Origin: DP-19 sp041488235
GTDB taxonomy: Bacteria > Desulfobacterota > Binatia > UTPRO1
Assembly (NCBI GenBank): GCA_041488235.1
Contig: JBGPOW010000251.1
Coordinates: forward strand, 1-6,368
Reading direction: 5' to 3'
Length of the DNA stretch: 6,368 bases
Every line of letters starts with the position of its first letter. The first letter of the stretch is position 1. The notes below the pieces were generated by a model. That model did not search any database, had not been told where the DNA came from, and worked only from the letters and a program-made list of their open reading frames with translations. Shown here one piece after another: positions 1 to 5,981 of this stretch. A program made the position numbers and the translations under genes.

Positions 1-1013
1 ACGATCGTGATGTAGTAGCGCAGCGGGATGACGTACGTCAGCTTCTGCACCAGCGGCGGCATGCTCGCGATCGGGAACATGAACCCCGAGAAGAACATGT
101 TGGGGAGCAAGATGAACTGCCCGGTCATCGTCGCTTGCTGCTGCGTCTCCGAGAGCGCGGAGGCGGTGAGGCCCATGCCGAGGGAGGTGAAGATGAAGAG
201 GCCCGTCAGCGCCAGCAGGAGCGGCACGCTGCCGCGGATCGGCACCCGGAACCACGTCGTGCCGACGAGGATCACGACGGCGACGTTCACGTAGCCGAGC
301 CCGACGAAGGGGATCGCCTTCCCGAGGATCAGCTCGTAAGGCCGGATCGGGGTGACGATGAGCTGCTCGATCGTGCCGCGCTCTTTCTCGCGCACGATCG
401 CCATCGCCGTCAGCAGCACCATCGATTCCATCAGCAGCACGCAGATGATCGCCGGCACCATGAAGTTGACGCTGCGGAGCTCCGGGTTGAACCAGACGCG
501 CGGCTCCGCCGTCACGACCGGCTGGCGCAGCGTGCGCGCCGTCCCTTCCGCGTCGACGAGCTGCACGTCGACCGCCTGCGTGAGCGTCACCTGCTCGAGG
601 TACGAAGCGGCGATCATCGCCGTGTTGGAGTTGCTGCCGTCGATCGCTGCCATCACGTCGGCGGGCTCGCGACCGCGCACGTGGCTGGCGAAGTCGGGCG
701 GGATGACGAGCGCGACGCGCACGAGGCCGCGGTCGAGCAGGCGGTCGACGTCCGCAACCCGCTTGCAGGGCGCGGCGACGCGAAAATAGCCGCTGTGCTC
801 GAGCTGCTCGACGTAGGCGCGGCTCTCGGCGGTCTGGCTGTAGTCGCAGACGGCGAGCGTGATGTCGTCGACGTCGGTCGCGACGACGTAGCCGAAGATC
901 AAGAGCTCGAGAACCGGCATCAAGAGCACCAAGCCGAACATGCGCCGGTCGCGGCGGATCTGCACGAACTCCTTGCCGACGATGGCGAGGATGCGGCCGA
1001 GCGATGCGCGCAT
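1..1013 (-). CDS. ABC-2 type exporter permease, YbhS/YbhR-like (3' end cut by window edge)
   Basis: This is the second membrane subunit of the exporter and the last operon gene visible. About 337 residues are present from an ATG at 1013; the reading frame stays open to base 1, so roughly the last 35 to 40 residues lie outside. An N-terminal amphipathic stretch with K-E-F and R-R-D-R-R (14-24) leads into a first membrane helix at about 26-45. A large extracytoplasmic domain follows (about 46-180) with DGSNSNTA at 125-132 and NPELRSVNF at 176-184. The core helices begin near 185. The cytoplasmic loop carries REKERGTIEQ (208-217), typical of ABC-2 permeases and thought to contact the ATPase. FFSGFMFPI sits at 307-315. 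The gene starts 9 bases after the previous stop, with only a weak AGGA two bases from the ATG. It is a paralogue of the neighbouring permease, and the two probably form a heterodimer. Two cysteines (C56, C83) lie in the extracytoplasmic domain. Confidence 0.93.
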   Translation of the reverse strand, partial: MRASLGRILAIVGKEFVQIRRDRRMFGLVLLMPVLELLIFGYVVATDVDDITLAVCDYSQTAESRAYVEQLEHSGYFRVAAPCKRVADVDRLLDRGLVRVALVIPPDFASHVRGREPADVMAAIDGSNSNTAMIAASYLEQVTLTQAVDVQLVDAEGTARTLRQPVVTAEPRVWFNPELRSVNFMVPAIICVLLMESMVLLTAMAIVREKERGTIEQLIVTPIRPYELILGKAIPFVGLGYVNVAVVILVGTTWFRVPIRGSVPLLLALTGLFIFTSLGMGLTASALSETQQQATMTGQFILLPNMFFSGFMFPIASMPPLVQKLTYVIPLRYYITI

Positions 1014-1022
1014 GGTCCTGCC

Positions 1023-2159
1023 CTACTCCAGCCGGCTCTGGAACCGGGCGGTGCTCAGCCACACGACGGCGACGTCGAAGCCGCAAAGGAAGAGCGCCTC
1101 CGGCCAGAGGACACCGAGGCCGATGCTTTTCAGGTAGATGCCGCGGATCGCGCTCACGAAGTAGCGCCCGGGAAAGAGATACGTGATCGCCTGGATCGCG
1201 ACCGGCATGTTCTCGATCGGGAAGACGAAGCCGGAGAGCAGCACCGCCGGCAGCAGCGAGACGAACATCGCCGTCATCATCGCCGTCTGCATCGTGTTCG
1301 CGACGGTCGAGACGAACACCCCGACGCCGAGCGAGCCGATCAGATAGAGCACGGCGAAGACCGCGAGCTGCAGCAAGCTGCCTTTGATCGGGACGGCGAA
1401 GACGACGTAGCCGGCGGCGATGATGATCGCGAGATCGAGGAGCGCGATCACGACGTATGGCACGATCTTGCCGACGATCATCTCCAGCGGACGGATCGGC
1501 GACACCAGGATCTGCTCGATCGTGCCGCGCTCCTTCTCCTTGACGATGCTGAACGCGGTGAGGATCGCGCCGACGATCATCATGATGATGGCGATCACGC
1601 CGGGCACGATGAAGTTGACGCTCTTCAGTTCCGGGTTGTACCAAATGCGGCTCTTCACCTCGATCGGCGGCGGCGGCGTGCCGCCGGCCGCGGCGGCCGT
1701 CGCGCCGTAGCGGTTCACCATCGCGAGCGCGTAGCCCTGCGCGATGGTGGCGGTGTTGGAATCGGAGCCGTCGATCAGCACCTGGACGGAGGTCGGCTCT
1801 TGCGCGCGCAGACGGCGGGCGAAGTCGCGCGGGATCACGACGGCGGCGCGCGCGTCGTCGGTGAGGAGATCGCGCTCGGCCTCGCGCTCGTCACGCGCGA
1901 ACCGCACGGTCTCGAAATACGCCGACGCGGTCATCTGCCGGATCAGCTCGCGGCTCTCGGGGGTCTCGCTGCGGTCGAGAATCGTGATCGGCACGTGATC
2001 GACGTCGTAGCGGATGCCGTAGCCGTACATGACGAGCATGCTGATCGGCCAGAGAAACGTCAGCAGCAAGCTGCGCCGGTCGCGCAGCACGTCGATCAGC
2101 TCGCGGCGCATGATCGCGCGCACGGTGCGCAGCGAGCGCTGGAGACGCCGCGGCGTCAC
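1023..2159 (-). CDS. ABC-2 type exporter permease, YbhS/YbhR-like
   Basis: Complete 378-residue membrane subunit, the usual length for this family. A first helix lies at about 31-48 after an R-D-R-R motif (26-29). The extracytoplasmic domain spans about 50-180 and includes DGSDSNTA (130-137) and NPELKSVNF (175-183). About five hydrophobic segments follow from 184 to the end. KEKERGTIEQ (207-216) is the cytoplasmic loop motif shared with the downstream permease, and LSGFVFPIENMP falls near 307-318. The chosen GTG at 2159 overlaps the stop of the preceding ATPase as GTGA and has a GGGGGA stretch 5 bases upstream. The frame stays open upstream to 2747, but that part is an out-of-frame shadow of the ATPase gene. 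A low-complexity Ala/Gly/Pro linker (153-165) just before NPEL replaces a more ordinary sequence in the paralogue. The protein should pair with the downstream permease to form the transmembrane pathway. Substrate is unknown. Confidence 0.94.
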   Translation of the reverse strand: MTPRRLQRSLRTVRAIMRRELIDVLRDRRSLLLTFLWPISMLVMYGYGIRYDVDHVPITILDRSETPESRELIRQMTASAYFETVRFARDEREAERDLLTDDARAAVVIPRDFARRLRAQEPTSVQVLIDGSDSNTATIAQGYALAMVNRYGATAAAAGGTPPPPIEVKSRIWYNPELKSVNFIVPGVIAIIMMIVGAILTAFSIVKEKERGTIEQILVSPIRPLEMIVGKIVPYVVIALLDLAIIIAAGYVVFAVPIKGSLLQLAVFAVLYLIGSLGVGVFVSTVANTMQTAMMTAMFVSLLPAVLLSGFVFPIENMPVAIQAITYLFPGRYFVSAIRGIYLKSIGLGVLWPEALFLCGFDVAVVWLSTARFQSRLE

Positions 2160-3100
2160 GCGTGTCCCCCGGCGGCGCTCGCCTCGATGATCGCGACGAA
2201 GGCGTCCTCGAGCGACGGCTCGATGCGCTCGAGGCGCGCGAGCGCGATGCCACGCGCCGCCAAGCGCGTGGTGATGGCGGCGCGCGCGGCGCTCTCGTCG
2301 TCGGCGGTCACGTGCAGCGTGTTGCCGAAGAGCGCGACGGCGGCGATCGCCGGATCCCCGCGCAGCGCATCGTAGGCGGCCATGAGGTCGCTGCACTCGA
2401 CCTCGAGGAGCGCCCGCGAGACGTGGCGCTGCTTCAGCGCCGACGGGCTGCCGGATGCGACCAATCGGCCGCCGTAGATGAGCGCCAATTCGTCGCAGTG
2501 CTCGGCCTCGTCCATGAAGTGCGTCGTCACGAAGACGGTGATCCCCTGCAGCGCGAGCTCGCCGATCATCGTCCAGAAGTCGCGCCGCGACGCCGGGTCG
2601 ACGCCGGAAGTCGGCTCGTCGAGGAAGAGGATCGGCGGCTCGTGCAGGACGGCGCAGCCGAGGGCGAGGCGCTGGCGCCAACCGCCGGCGAGCTCGGCGG
2701 TGAGCGCGTCGCGGCGCTCGTGGAGCCCCGCCATCTCGAGTGCCCACGCGACGCGCGCCTCACGCCGCGGGCCGCGCACGTCGTAGACGTCGGCGAAGAA
2801 GCGCAGGTTCTCGGCGACCGTGAGGTCCTCGTAGAGCGAGAACCGCTGCGACATGTAGCCGATCCGGCTCTTCACCTGCTCGGTCGCGCGCGCGACGTCG
2901 TAGCCGCCGACGACGGCGCGGCCGCTCGACGGGCGCAGGATGCCGCACAGCATCTTGATCGTCGTGGATTTGCCGGCGCCGTTCGGGCCGAGGAAGCCGA
3001 ACACCGTACCGGACGCTACGTGGAGATCGATGTGGTCGACGGCGATGAACTCGCCGAAGACGCGCGTCAGACCCTCCGCCTCGACGGCGAGCGCGCTCAC
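2156..3100 (-). CDS. ABC transporter ATP-binding protein, second of a pair (YbhF C-terminal-half-like)
   Basis: This 314-residue cytoplasmic ATPase should power the ABC-2 permeases encoded just downstream. Visible motifs are Walker A GPNGAGKST (38-46), Q-loop Q85 within SRIGYMSQRF, Walker B plus catalytic glutamate LFLDEPTSGVD (158-168, E162), and the H-loop histidine H194 in TTHFMDEAE. The signature motif is LAGGW (137-141) where LSGGQ or LSGGM is expected, so the ATP-contacting serine is alanine. Degenerate signatures are known in the second ATPase domain of YbhF-like proteins. After the ATPase core, an approximately 80-residue C-terminal tail ends in EPSLEDAFVAIIE, a regulatory-tail motif common in drug and lipid exporters of this class. 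The GTG at 3100 overlaps the previous stop as GTGA and has no recognisable Shine-Dalgarno, so translation is probably coupled. The frame extends upstream to 3598 only as a shadow. Confidence 0.95.
   Translation of the reverse strand: MSALAVEAEGLTRVFGEFIAVDHIDLHVASGTVFGFLGPNGAGKSTTIKMLCGILRPSSGRAVVGGYDVARATEQVKSRIGYMSQRFSLYEDLTVAENLRFFADVYDVRGPRREARVAWALEMAGLHERRDALTAELAGGWRQRLALGCAVLHEPPILFLDEPTSGVDPASRRDFWTMIGELALQGITVFVTTHFMDEAEHCDELALIYGGRLVASGSPSALKQRHVSRALLEVECSDLMAAYDALRGDPAIAAVALFGNTLHVTADDESAARAAITTRLAARGIALARLERIEPSLEDAFVAIIEASAAGGHA
2165..2170 (-). promoter_or_regulatory. Ribosome-binding site within the ATPase gene for the first permease
   Basis: GGGGGA on the minus strand lies 5 bases before the GTG at 2159, inside the last codons of the upstream ATPase gene. 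Together with the GTGA overlap it supports this start and suggests reinitiation or coupled translation. Confidence 0.5.
2840..2869. repeat. 30-base direct repeat, copy in the second ATPase gene
   Basis: This stretch is identical base for base to 3784-3813 in the first ATPase gene. It encodes ten residues, SRIGYMSQRF, around the Q-loop glutamine. It is a conserved coding tract in paralogous genes, not a mobile repeat. Confidence 0.85.
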
Positions 3101-4047
3101 GCGTGCGCCGGTGCGCGCGGGTCGGCGCCGCGCGTGTACGCGAGGAAGACGTCCTCCAGCGACGGCTCGCTGACGCGCCAGTCGGCGACCTCGACGCCGG
3201 CGGCGCGAACGCGCGCGAGGGTGTCGGCCGGCGTAAAGCCGGCGCGCGGCAGCGTGACGTGCAGCCGCTCGCCGAAGAGGACGGCGCTCTCGAAGCCTGC
3301 CATTCGGCGCAGTGTCTGCTCGGCGGCACGCGGCCGCGCCGCGCGCAGATCGAGGACGGTGAGCGCGAGCTCGCGCTTCAGCGTCGCGGGCGGGCCGCAG
3401 GCGATCACCCGGCCGCCGAGGAGAAAGCCGACGCGGCCGCAACGCTCGGCCTCGTCCATGTAGGGCGTCGACAAGAGAATCGTCGAGCCCTCGCGCAGCA
3501 AGTCGTAGAGGATGAGCCAGAAATCGCGGCGCGAGAGCGGATCGACGCCGATCGTCGGCTCGTCGAGGAGGAGGATGCGCGGCTGGTGGATCAGGCACGC
3601 CGCGAGCGCGAGCTTCTGCTTCATGCCGCCGGAGAGGTCGCGCGCGAGGCGGTGCTGGAACGGACCGAGGCGGCTGAACTCGAGGAGGCGGGCGATCCGC
3701 CGGCGGCGGTCGTCAATACCGACGCCCCACACCTCGGCGACGTAGACGAGGTTCTCGAGGACGGTGAGCGTCCCCGAGAGGCTGAACCGCTGCGACATGT
3801 AGCCGATCCGGCTTTGCACCGCCGCCGGATCGCGCACGACGTCGATCCCGTCGACGCTCGCGTGACCGCCGCTCGGCAGCAAGAGACAGGCGAGGACGCG
3901 GAGAAACGTCGTCTTCCCGGCGCCGTCGGGCCCGACGAGGCCGAACAGCTCCCCGGGCGCGACCTCGAGCGACACGTCGCGCAGCGCCTCGGCGTTCCCA
4001 TAACGCTTCGCGAGATGAACGGCGGCGATGACGGCGGCATCCGCCAT
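3097..4047 (-). CDS. ABC transporter ATP-binding protein, first of a pair (YbhF N-terminal-half-like)
   Basis: Complete 316-residue ATPase starting at the ATG at 4047, three bases after the adaptor stop. Motifs are Walker A GPDGAGKTT (39-47), Q86 in SRIGYMSQRF, a canonical signature LSGGM (138-142), and Walker B LLLDEPTIGVD (159-169) with glutamate E163. The H-loop position reads STPYMDEAE (193-201), so the histidine that senses the gamma-phosphate is replaced by P195. Replacement of this histidine is, from memory, usual in the first ATPase domain of YbhF-type proteins. The C-terminal tail ends with EPSLEDVFLAYTRG, like its partner. The protein is expected to heterodimerise with the next ATPase, contributing the intact signature to the partner's site. 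No strong ribosome-binding site is visible, so coupling to the upstream gene is likely. In E. coli the two domains are fused in one polypeptide; here they are separate genes. Confidence 0.95.
   Translation of the reverse strand: MADAAVIAAVHLAKRYGNAEALRDVSLEVAPGELFGLVGPDGAGKTTFLRVLACLLLPSGGHASVDGIDVVRDPAAVQSRIGYMSQRFSLSGTLTVLENLVYVAEVWGVGIDDRRRRIARLLEFSRLGPFQHRLARDLSGGMKQKLALAACLIHQPRILLLDEPTIGVDPLSRRDFWLILYDLLREGSTILLSTPYMDEAERCGRVGFLLGGRVIACGPPATLKRELALTVLDLRAARPRAAEQTLRRMAGFESAVLFGERLHVTLPRAGFTPADTLARVRAAGVEVADWRVSEPSLEDVFLAYTRGADPRAPAHA
3784..3813. repeat. 30-base direct repeat, copy in the first ATPase gene
   Basis: Partner of the identical 30 bases at 2840-2869, offset by 944 bases and in the same orientation and reading frame. 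All ten codons match, including two different serine codons and two CGG arginines. The next codon differs (AGC here, TCG in the partner), so identity stops abruptly. Confidence 0.85.
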
Positions 4048-4050
4048 CCG

Positions 4051-5100
4051 TCAACCGTGATGGTCGTCGAGAGGGACGACGGCGTCGGCGGGCATGCCGG
4101 GCTTCAACGCCTCGTCACGCGTCTGCACCTCGACCTTCAGGCGATAGACGAGCTTCACGCGCTCGTCGGCGGTCTGGATGTTCTTCGGCGTGAACTCGGC
4201 GCGATCGGCGATGAACGTCACCGTGCCGGCGAACGGCTGCTCGGGCGCGGAGTCGACGCTCACCGACGCGGGCATGCCGAGGCGGATCTTCCCGAGGTCG
4301 CGCTCCCCGACGTAGACGTTCAGCCAGGGGTGTGCGAGGTCGCCGATCGTCACGATCGGCGAGCCGGGCTGCACCATCTCACCGGGCTCGCGGCTCTTCG
4401 TGAGGACACGCCCCGCCGCCGGGGAGAAAAGACGGCAGCGCGCGAGGTTGAGCTCGGCGAGCTCGAGCTCTGCGCCTGCGCGCTGGAGGTCGGCACGCGC
4501 CTGCTCGATCTCCTCGGTACGGAAGCCCTCGCGCAGCATATCGAGCTGGGCCCGCGCACGGTCGCGGGTGCCGCGCGCGTTGGCGAGGGCCGCCTCGGCG
4601 CGGTCGCGGTCGCTGCGCGCCACCACGCCGCTCGATTCCAAAGTGGCCGTGCGCTGGTACTCGCGCTCCTGCACCGCCAGATCGCGCTCGGCGGCCTCGA
4701 GCGCGGCGAGCGCCTGATCGACCTCCTGCGCGCGGGCACCGCGCACGACGAGGCGATAGCGGGCGTCCGCCGCCGCTTTCGCCGCCGTCGCGCGATCGAC
4801 CTGGAGGCGGTACTCGCGGTCGTCGAGCCTGGCAACCGGCTCCCCCTTGTCGATCATCGCGCCTTCGTCGACGAAGCGCTCGAGCATGCGCCCGGCTACC
4901 TCGAACGCGACGTCGACCTCGGTCACCTCGATCGTCCCGGAGCCGCGAATCGCCGACGGCTGCCGCCGCCGCGCGGCATATCGCCACCAGCCGGCGCCGA
5001 CAGCGACGAGAAGGACCACGAGCGCAACGGCGATGAGCGCTCTCCGCCGACGCGCGCTCGTCCCGTCTGGGGATGGTGGGTCCGTGCCGTCGGGCGTCAC
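4051..5100 (-). CDS. HlyD-family periplasmic adaptor (membrane fusion protein), YbhG-like
   Basis: This 349-residue adaptor would link the inner-membrane ABC exporter to an outer-membrane channel. A short Arg-rich cytoplasmic N-terminus (R17-R20) precedes a single membrane anchor (about 21-39). The first half of the lipoyl domain is at about 54-95 (VAGRMLERFVDEGAMIDKG). An Ala/Glu/Arg-rich coiled-coil hairpin covers about 98-222. The second lipoyl half follows (LFSPAAGRVLTKS, 224-236), then a beta-barrel domain. FTPKNIQT (303-310) and LVYRLKVEV (317-325) are hallmarks of the YbhG/YhiI-type subgroup. The hairpin shows an internal echo: a G-A-R-x-Q-E-V stretch (121-127) and a G-F-R-T-E-E-I stretch (192-198), each followed by Ala/Leu-rich helix. 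The start is the GTG at 5100, overlapping the SDR stop as GTGA; the open frame upstream to 5538 is a shadow of the SDR gene. E. coli YbhG is similar in size. Confidence 0.94.
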   Translation of the reverse strand: MTPDGTDPPSPDGTSARRRRALIAVALVVLLVAVGAGWWRYAARRRQPSAIRGSGTIEVTEVDVAFEVAGRMLERFVDEGAMIDKGEPVARLDDREYRLQVDRATAAKAAADARYRLVVRGARAQEVDQALAALEAAERDLAVQEREYQRTATLESSGVVARSDRDRAEAALANARGTRDRARAQLDMLREGFRTEEIEQARADLQRAGAELELAELNLARCRLFSPAAGRVLTKSREPGEMVQPGSPIVTIGDLAHPWLNVYVGERDLGKIRLGMPASVSVDSAPEQPFAGTVTFIADRAEFTPKNIQTADERVKLVYRLKVEVQTRDEALKPGMPADAVVPLDDHHG

Positions 5101-5879
5101 GCCGCTTTCGGAGCGAACATCGAGCCGGCGATCCGCGCCAGCACGCTCCGCGGCGTCATCCGCGTGGTGACGGCGAGCGTCTTGTTCATCCAACCGGGCA
5201 CGAGCGTCCGCTTTCCTGCCTTCGCCGCCTCGATCGCCTGCGCGACGACCGCTTCGGCCGTCATGTACGTGAACTCGGGTACCGCCTCCGTGACGCCGGC
5301 GACCTCCTGGAACTCCGTCTTCGTCGCGCCCGGACAGAGCGCGAGCACGGCGACGCCGGTCGACGCGAGCTCGGTCGCGAGCGCCTCCGAGAACGAGAGG
5401 ACGAACGCCTTCGTGGCGGAATACGTCGCCATGTACGGCGTCGGCAGGAACGAGCCGATCGACCCGAGATTCACGATCGCGCCGCGCCGTCGCGCGACCA
5501 TCCCCGGCGCGTAGAGACGTGTCAGCGCGACGAGGCAATGCACGTTGAGGAGGATCTCCTCGCGCTCTTTCGCGAGCGGCAGATCGACGAACCGTCCGTT
5601 CGTGCCGAAGCCGGCGTTGTTGACCAGCCAGTCGACGTCGAGACCGAGCTTCGTCGTCTCCGCGAAGAGCTCCTCCGGCGCCTCGAGGCGCGACAGGTCC
5701 TTTGCAATGACGTAGCAGCGCGCGCCGCCCGCCCGCTCGATCTCGGCGCGGAGCGCCTCGAGGCGGTCCGCGCGGCGCGCGACCAAGACGACGTCCTTGC
5801 CGTCGCGCGCGAGCTGGCGGGCGAACTCCGCACCGAGCCCGCTCGATGCGCCCGTGATCAGTGCAACGTCTTTCGTCAT
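5097..5879 (-). CDS. Short-chain dehydrogenase/reductase (SDR), classical NAD(P)-dependent
   Basis: Complete 260-residue cytoplasmic oxidoreductase and first gene of the minus-strand block. The Rossmann glycine motif TGASSGLG is at 9-16. A-R-R at 34-36, after the second strand, suggests NADPH preference. NNAG is at 87-90. The catalytic tetrad is complete: N112, S140, and Y153/K157 in YSATK. CPGATKTEF follows near 188-196. The sequence resembles the COG0300 (DltE/YqjQ-like) group, whose substrates are mostly undefined, so no reaction can be named. The ATG at 5879 is preceded by GAGGA with a 4-base spacer and gives the standard N-terminus just ahead of the nucleotide-binding motif. In-frame ATGs further upstream (5906, 5939) would add residues with no family match. 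The stop overlaps the adaptor start, which ties expression to the exporter. It might modify the exported compound or a lipid, but this is inference from position only. Confidence 0.95.
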   Translation of the reverse strand: MTKDVALITGASSGLGAEFARQLARDGKDVVLVARRADRLEALRAEIERAGGARCYVIAKDLSRLEAPEELFAETTKLGLDVDWLVNNAGFGTNGRFVDLPLAKEREEILLNVHCLVALTRLYAPGMVARRRGAIVNLGSIGSFLPTPYMATYSATKAFVLSFSEALATELASTGVAVLALCPGATKTEFQEVAGVTEAVPEFTYMTAEAVVAQAIEAAKAGKRTLVPGWMNKTLAVTTRMTPRSVLARIAGSMFAPKAA

Positions 5880-5883
5880 GGTG

Positions 5884-5888
5884 TCCTC
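5884..5888 (-). promoter_or_regulatory. Ribosome-binding site of the SDR gene
   Basis: GAGGA read on the minus strand, 4 bases before the ATG at 5879. It supports that start over the in-frame ATGs further upstream and is the clearest Shine-Dalgarno of the minus-strand block. The spacing is slightly short. Confidence 0.6.
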
Positions 5889-5972
5889 ACATACTGCGCG
5901 GGTCATCGTCCGGCAATGCTCTCCAACGCGAGAGACCACTGCGTTTGCTCTGCGGCCGTCGGCTCGCGTACT

Positions 5973-5979
5973 GGTGAGG
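5973..5979 (+). promoter_or_regulatory. Ribosome-binding site of the amidohydrolase gene
   Basis: GGTGAGG lies 2 bases before the ATG at 5982. The purine-rich match supports translation from here, although the spacing to the start is tighter than usual. Confidence 0.45.
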
Positions 5980-5981
5980 CG

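Larger units (their letters stand above)
5880..5981. promoter_or_regulatory. Divergent intergenic region holding both promoters
   Basis: This 102-base gap is the only non-coding stretch of note. It separates the minus-strand operon from the plus-strand amidohydrolase, so promoters for both must lie here or overlap the genes. On the minus strand, TTGCCG (5916-5911) and TATGTG (5893-5888) are 17 bases apart like a -35/-10 pair. The -10 would overlap the ribosome-binding site and give an almost leaderless transcript, so it is doubtful. A small inverted repeat, CTCTC (5919-5923) and GAGAG (5930-5934) around a 6-base loop, could be an operator but is too short to trust. No adjacent regulator gene is present. 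Confidence 0.45.

Noticed and set aside
1666..1698. GC-only repetitive tract able to fold into a hairpin, as a possible terminator
   Set aside because: It lies inside the permease gene, has no following T-run on either strand, and encodes an Ala/Gly/Pro linker.
135..2375. 746-codon plus-strand open frame antisense to both permeases
   Set aside because: It is rich in Arg, Asp, His and Glu with no domain, and lies opposite genes with full family motifs. Long antisense frames are expected in GC-rich DNA with strong third-position bias.
2160..2747. N-terminal extension of the first permease
   Set aside because: The extension is Arg/Ala/Pro-rich low-complexity sequence produced by reading the ATPase gene in another frame. 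The GTG at 2159 gives the family-typical N-terminus.
3103..5514. 803-codon plus-strand open frame antisense to the ATPase, adaptor and SDR genes
   Set aside because: Same composition artefact; it spans several gene boundaries on the other strand and has no recognisable motif or start signal.
5101..5538. N-terminal extension of the HlyD-like adaptor
   Set aside because: It overlaps the SDR coding sequence out of frame. The GTG at 5100 gives a short basic segment followed directly by the membrane anchor, as expected.
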